From NCBI RefSeq assembly GCF_003116015.1, contig NZ_LGQZ01000132.1:1-36023 (forward strand): a stretch of 36,023 nt of DNA, given 5' to 3'. Source of the stretch: Azospirillum sp. TSO22-1 (lineage in GTDB: Bacteria; Pseudomonadota; Alphaproteobacteria; Azospirillales; Azospirillaceae). The position numbers were made by a program, and so were the translations under genes. Below the pieces are notes generated by a model. That model saw nothing but the letters and a program-made list of their open reading frames with translations, made no database searches and was not told where the DNA came from. This document shows, piece after piece, positions 33,661-36,023 of the stretch; position 1 is the first letter of the stretch, and the number at the start of each line of letters is the position of its first letter.

Positions 33661-35193
33661 ATGACGTCCTTCACGACCGCCCCCTCGCCCATCCCGCCGG
33701 GTCTCGCCGGCTCCTTCACCGACGCCGACGCGGCACTGGCCTGCGTGCGCGACCTGTGGGAGCGCAACACCGCCTACCTGCGTGACCGCTTCGCCGCCTT
33801 CGCCCGCGGCGAGGAGTTCGACGGGCTGGTGTGGGCCTGCTACCCCTATGTCAGGCTGGTGACCGGGACCGCCGCCGTTGTGGACACGCGCCTGGCCTAC
33901 GGCTTCGTCGAGGGGGTGGGCGAGCACAGCACCACCGTCACCCGCCCCGACCTGTTCGACCGCTATTACCGGGAGCAGTTCGGCCTGCTGCTGAAGAACC
34001 ACGGGGTTCCGCTGGAGATCGGCGTCAGCACCGAGGCGATCCCCATCCACTTCGCCTTCCCGAACGGCATGTACGTGGAAGGCGGCCTGACGCCCGAGCG
34101 GCTGGCCCGCCTGCCCGACCTGTTCGAGCTGCCCGACCTCGCCAACATGGACGACACCATCGTCAACGGCACCTACGAGGCGGGCATCGACGACGTCAAG
34201 CCGCTGGCGCTGTTCACCGCGCCGCGCGTGGACTTCTCGCTGCACCGGCTGCGCCACTACACGGCGACGGCGCCCGAGGATTTCCAGAACTTCGTGCTGT
34301 TCACCAACTACCAGTTCTACGTGGACGAGTTCATCCGGCTGGCGCACGAGATCATGACGCCGACCGACGACCCGCAACTGGCCGAGTACCGCCGGCAGTA
34401 CGACCGCTTCGTCGAGCCGTGGGACATCGTCACCACCAACCGCAACCTCGTTCCGGACGCCGATCCGGCCGAGCTGACCGCGCAGAACCGCCGCACCCGG
34501 GCGCCGCAGATGCCCGCCTACCACCTGACCCGGCCGGACGGCAACGGCATCACGCTGGTCAACATCGGCGTCGGCCCGTCGAACGCCAAGACCATCACCG
34601 ACCACATCGCCGTGCTGCGCCCGCACGCCTGGATCATGCTGGGCCACTGCGCCGGCCTGCGCTCCACCCAGCGCCTGGGGGATTATGTGCTGGCGCACGG
34701 CTATGTGCGCGACGACCACGTGCTGGACGCCGATCTGCCGACCTGGGTGCCGGTGCCGGCGCTGGCCGAGGTGCAGCGGGCGCTGGAAGCGGCGGTGGAG
34801 CGCATCACCGGCCTGTCCGGCTATGCCCTGAAAAGCGTCATGCGCACCGGCACGGTGGCGACCATCGACAACCGCAACTGGGAACTGCGCGATCACCGCG
34901 AGCCGCTGATGCGCTTCAGCCAGAGCCGTGCCATCGCGCTGGACATGGAATCCGCCACCATCGCTGCCAACGGTTTCCGCTTCCGGGTGCCGTACGGCAC
35001 GCTGCTGTGCGTGTCGGACAAGCCGCTGCACGGCCAGCTGAAGCTGCCCGGCATGGCCGACCAGTTCTACCGCGAGCGCGTCGACCAGCACCTCAAGATC
35101 GGCCTGCTGGCCATGGAACTGCTGCGCGAGCACGGCATGGACACCCTCCATTCCCGCAAGCTGCGCAGCTTCGCCGAGGCGGCGTTCCAGTAG
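33661..35193 (+). CDS. amn: AMP nucleosidase
   Basis: This 510-aa cytosolic enzyme hydrolyses AMP to adenine and ribose 5-phosphate, regulating the adenylate pool. The N-terminal Amn regulatory domain (about 20-190) contains IPIHFAFPNGMYVEGGL. The C-terminal purine nucleoside phosphorylase-like domain contains LVNIGVGPSNAKTITDHIAV, MLGHCAGLRSTQRLGDYVLA, and RAIALDMESATIAANGFRFR with the catalytic region DMESATIA. The start could be GTG 33652 or ATG 33661; the AAGGA just before 33661 sits too close to be a normal ribosome site, so the exact start is open. It is convergent with the cytochrome gene, 9 nt between the stops. Confidence 0.93.
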   Translation: MTSFTTAPSPIPPGLAGSFTDADAALACVRDLWERNTAYLRDRFAAFARGEEFDGLVWACYPYVRLVTGTAAVVDTRLAYGFVEGVGEHSTTVTRPDLFDRYYREQFGLLLKNHGVPLEIGVSTEAIPIHFAFPNGMYVEGGLTPERLARLPDLFELPDLANMDDTIVNGTYEAGIDDVKPLALFTAPRVDFSLHRLRHYTATAPEDFQNFVLFTNYQFYVDEFIRLAHEIMTPTDDPQLAEYRRQYDRFVEPWDIVTTNRNLVPDADPAELTAQNRRTRAPQMPAYHLTRPDGNGITLVNIGVGPSNAKTITDHIAVLRPHAWIMLGHCAGLRSTQRLGDYVLAHGYVRDDHVLDADLPTWVPVPALAEVQRALEAAVERITGLSGYALKSVMRTGTVATIDNRNWELRDHREPLMRFSQSRAIALDMESATIAANGFRFRVPYGTLLCVSDKPLHGQLKLPGMADQFYRERVDQHLKIGLLAMELLREHGMDTLHSRKLRSFAEAAFQ

Positions 35194-35202
35194 GAACGTC
35201 GG

Positions 35203-36023
35203 TTACGACGGGCTGAGGCTCGACAGGAAGGCCAGGATATCGTCGATCTCGCGGTCCGGGCGCTGGACGAACAGCAGGTCGATGTCGTCGTGCTTGCGCC
35301 GCCCCTTGCGGAAATCGGAGATCTGCTGGAACAGGTACTCGCTGTACTGCCCGGCCAGCGGCGGCTTCTTGACGCGGCCTTCGCCCGCCTTGCCGTGGCA
35401 GGACGCGCACAGCTCGGCGTAGAGCGCGCGGCCCTTGTCGGCGTCGCCGTCCCAGCGCTCGATGTGCAGGATCTTCTTGGCCGCCATCAGGCGGTCGAGG
35501 CCGTCGGCCGGCGCGTCGGTATCGTCCAGCTTGGTCTTCAGCTTGACGGTGGACAGGTAGCGGGTGATGTCGCGGATGTCGGTATCCGGCATCTCGCGGT
35601 CGTTGGCGAACGGGATCATCGGGATGTTCTCGCGCTCGCGCGACTTGAACTTGCGCAGCTGGTCGGCGAGGTAGTCGGCGTTCAACCCGGCCAGCCGCGG
35701 GTAGGTGCCCTTGCCGCCGCCCTGGCCGAACTCGCCGTGGCACGGCGCACAGGTGCGCATGACGTCCCTGGCGTTGTAGGCGTCGAACTCCTGCGGCGGC
35801 TCGACCGCGGCGACCTCGACGGGAGCCTCGGCGGCCGGCCCATCCTTCGACGGCAGCGCGGCCTTCTGCACCGCCACGGCCTTCACCGCGTTGATGCCGG
35901 CCTCCGGGTTGTCGAGCGCCAGCTTGTAGTCCACCGAGACATGGTGGAAGCGGGCGTTGGTGTGGTCGTCGTGGATGGCGAAGCCGATGGTGTAGGCCTT
36001 GCCCGGCTCGATGCTGATGTCGC
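35203..36023 (-). CDS. Di-haem c-type cytochrome, incomplete at the right edge
   Basis: At least 273 residues are encoded and the frame is open to the last base, so the 5' end lies outside the window. The C-terminal part is two consecutive cytochrome c domains with haem sites CAPCH and CASCH, Met ligands probable in MIPFANDREMPDTDI and near the second domain end, and the tail DILAFLSSLSPS. Before them lies DDHTNARFHHVSVDYKLAL, preceded by IEPGKAYTIGFAIH. This part looks like a haem- or copper-binding electron-transfer domain such as the ethylbenzene dehydrogenase-like type, but I am unsure. The Ala/Pro/Glu linker between the parts is flexible. A periplasmic electron carrier is likely. Confidence 0.85.
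   Translation of the reverse strand, partial: DISIEPGKAYTIGFAIHDDHTNARFHHVSVDYKLALDNPEAGINAVKAVAVQKAALPSKDGPAAEAPVEVAAVEPPQEFDAYNARDVMRTCAPCHGEFGQGGGKGTYPRLAGLNADYLADQLRKFKSRERENIPMIPFANDREMPDTDIRDITRYLSTVKLKTKLDDTDAPADGLDRLMAAKKILHIERWDGDADKGRALYAELCASCHGKAGEGRVKKPPLAGQYSEYLFQQISDFRKGRRKHDDIDLLFVQRPDREIDDILAFLSSLSPS

Noticed and set aside
30914..35151. Long minus-strand open frames opposite mtaB, ftsY and amn
   Set aside because: The plus-strand genes carry full family signatures; the antisense proteins are His/Gln/Ala/Val-rich with no domains.

Overview
The window is high-GC DNA with dense, short-gapped genes. The gene content (yejABEF-type peptide importer, NudC, CycM-like membrane cytochrome c, EcfG-like promoter motifs, a KGG-repeat stress protein, and the intergenic palindrome family with a CGTCATGCCCGGG arm) points to an alphaproteobacterium, most likely Rhodospirillales/Azospirillaceae. 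The taxonomic guess rests on protein style and was not searched. No rRNA, tRNA, transposase, prophage or CRISPR array was seen. Most of the window is ordinary chromosomal housekeeping sequence.

Region 1 (1-10.4 kb) is almost all on the minus strand. It holds yejA-yejB-yejE-yejF, a peptide/microcin C-type ABC importer with overlapping genes. A second YejA-like binding protein lies upstream of it, separated by a divergent acetyltransferase. Further upstream come a tandem pair of paralogous, unrecognised proteins (8.4-9.5 kb) and a HisN-type phosphatase, apparently in one transcription unit with the second yejA.

Region 2 (10.4-21.4 kb) is a mosaic of small units: nudC, a 105-aa protein with a structured leader, prephenate dehydratase, a membrane-anchored cytochrome c, an 85-aa protein with its own promoter, an NlpC/P60 hydrolase overlapped by a MarR regulator, a DUF4160-DUF2442 pair beside an A+T-richer patch, a leucyl aminopeptidase, a GST, pyridoxal kinase, a 130-aa unknown, a CitE-like lyase, and a KGG-repeat protein behind a good EcfG-type promoter.

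Region 3 (21.4-29.4 kb) holds leuD-leuB on the minus strand, a Cache-type chemoreceptor, an intergenic palindromic repeat, and a 46-aa ORF preceded by a TTGGTATACCAA palindrome. It then has a three-gene set (polytopic GT-C-like protein, GT2 polyprenyl-phosphate glycosyltransferase, GtrA flippase-like protein) that looks like a lipid-linked sugar system for decorating surface glycans, and a DUF4242 protein.

Region 4 (29.5-36.0 kb) is a plus-strand operon dapF - DUF4160 - DUF2442 - mtaB - ftsY with overlapping genes. A striking long inverted repeat built from CACGGATT units follows, then AMP nucleosidase. A two-haem cytochrome c gene on the minus strand runs off the right edge. The best candidates for something under-described are the two DUF4160/DUF2442 pairs, the tandem unknown paralogues at 8.4-9.5 kb, the Gtr-like cluster, and the small proteins with their own regulatory sites.
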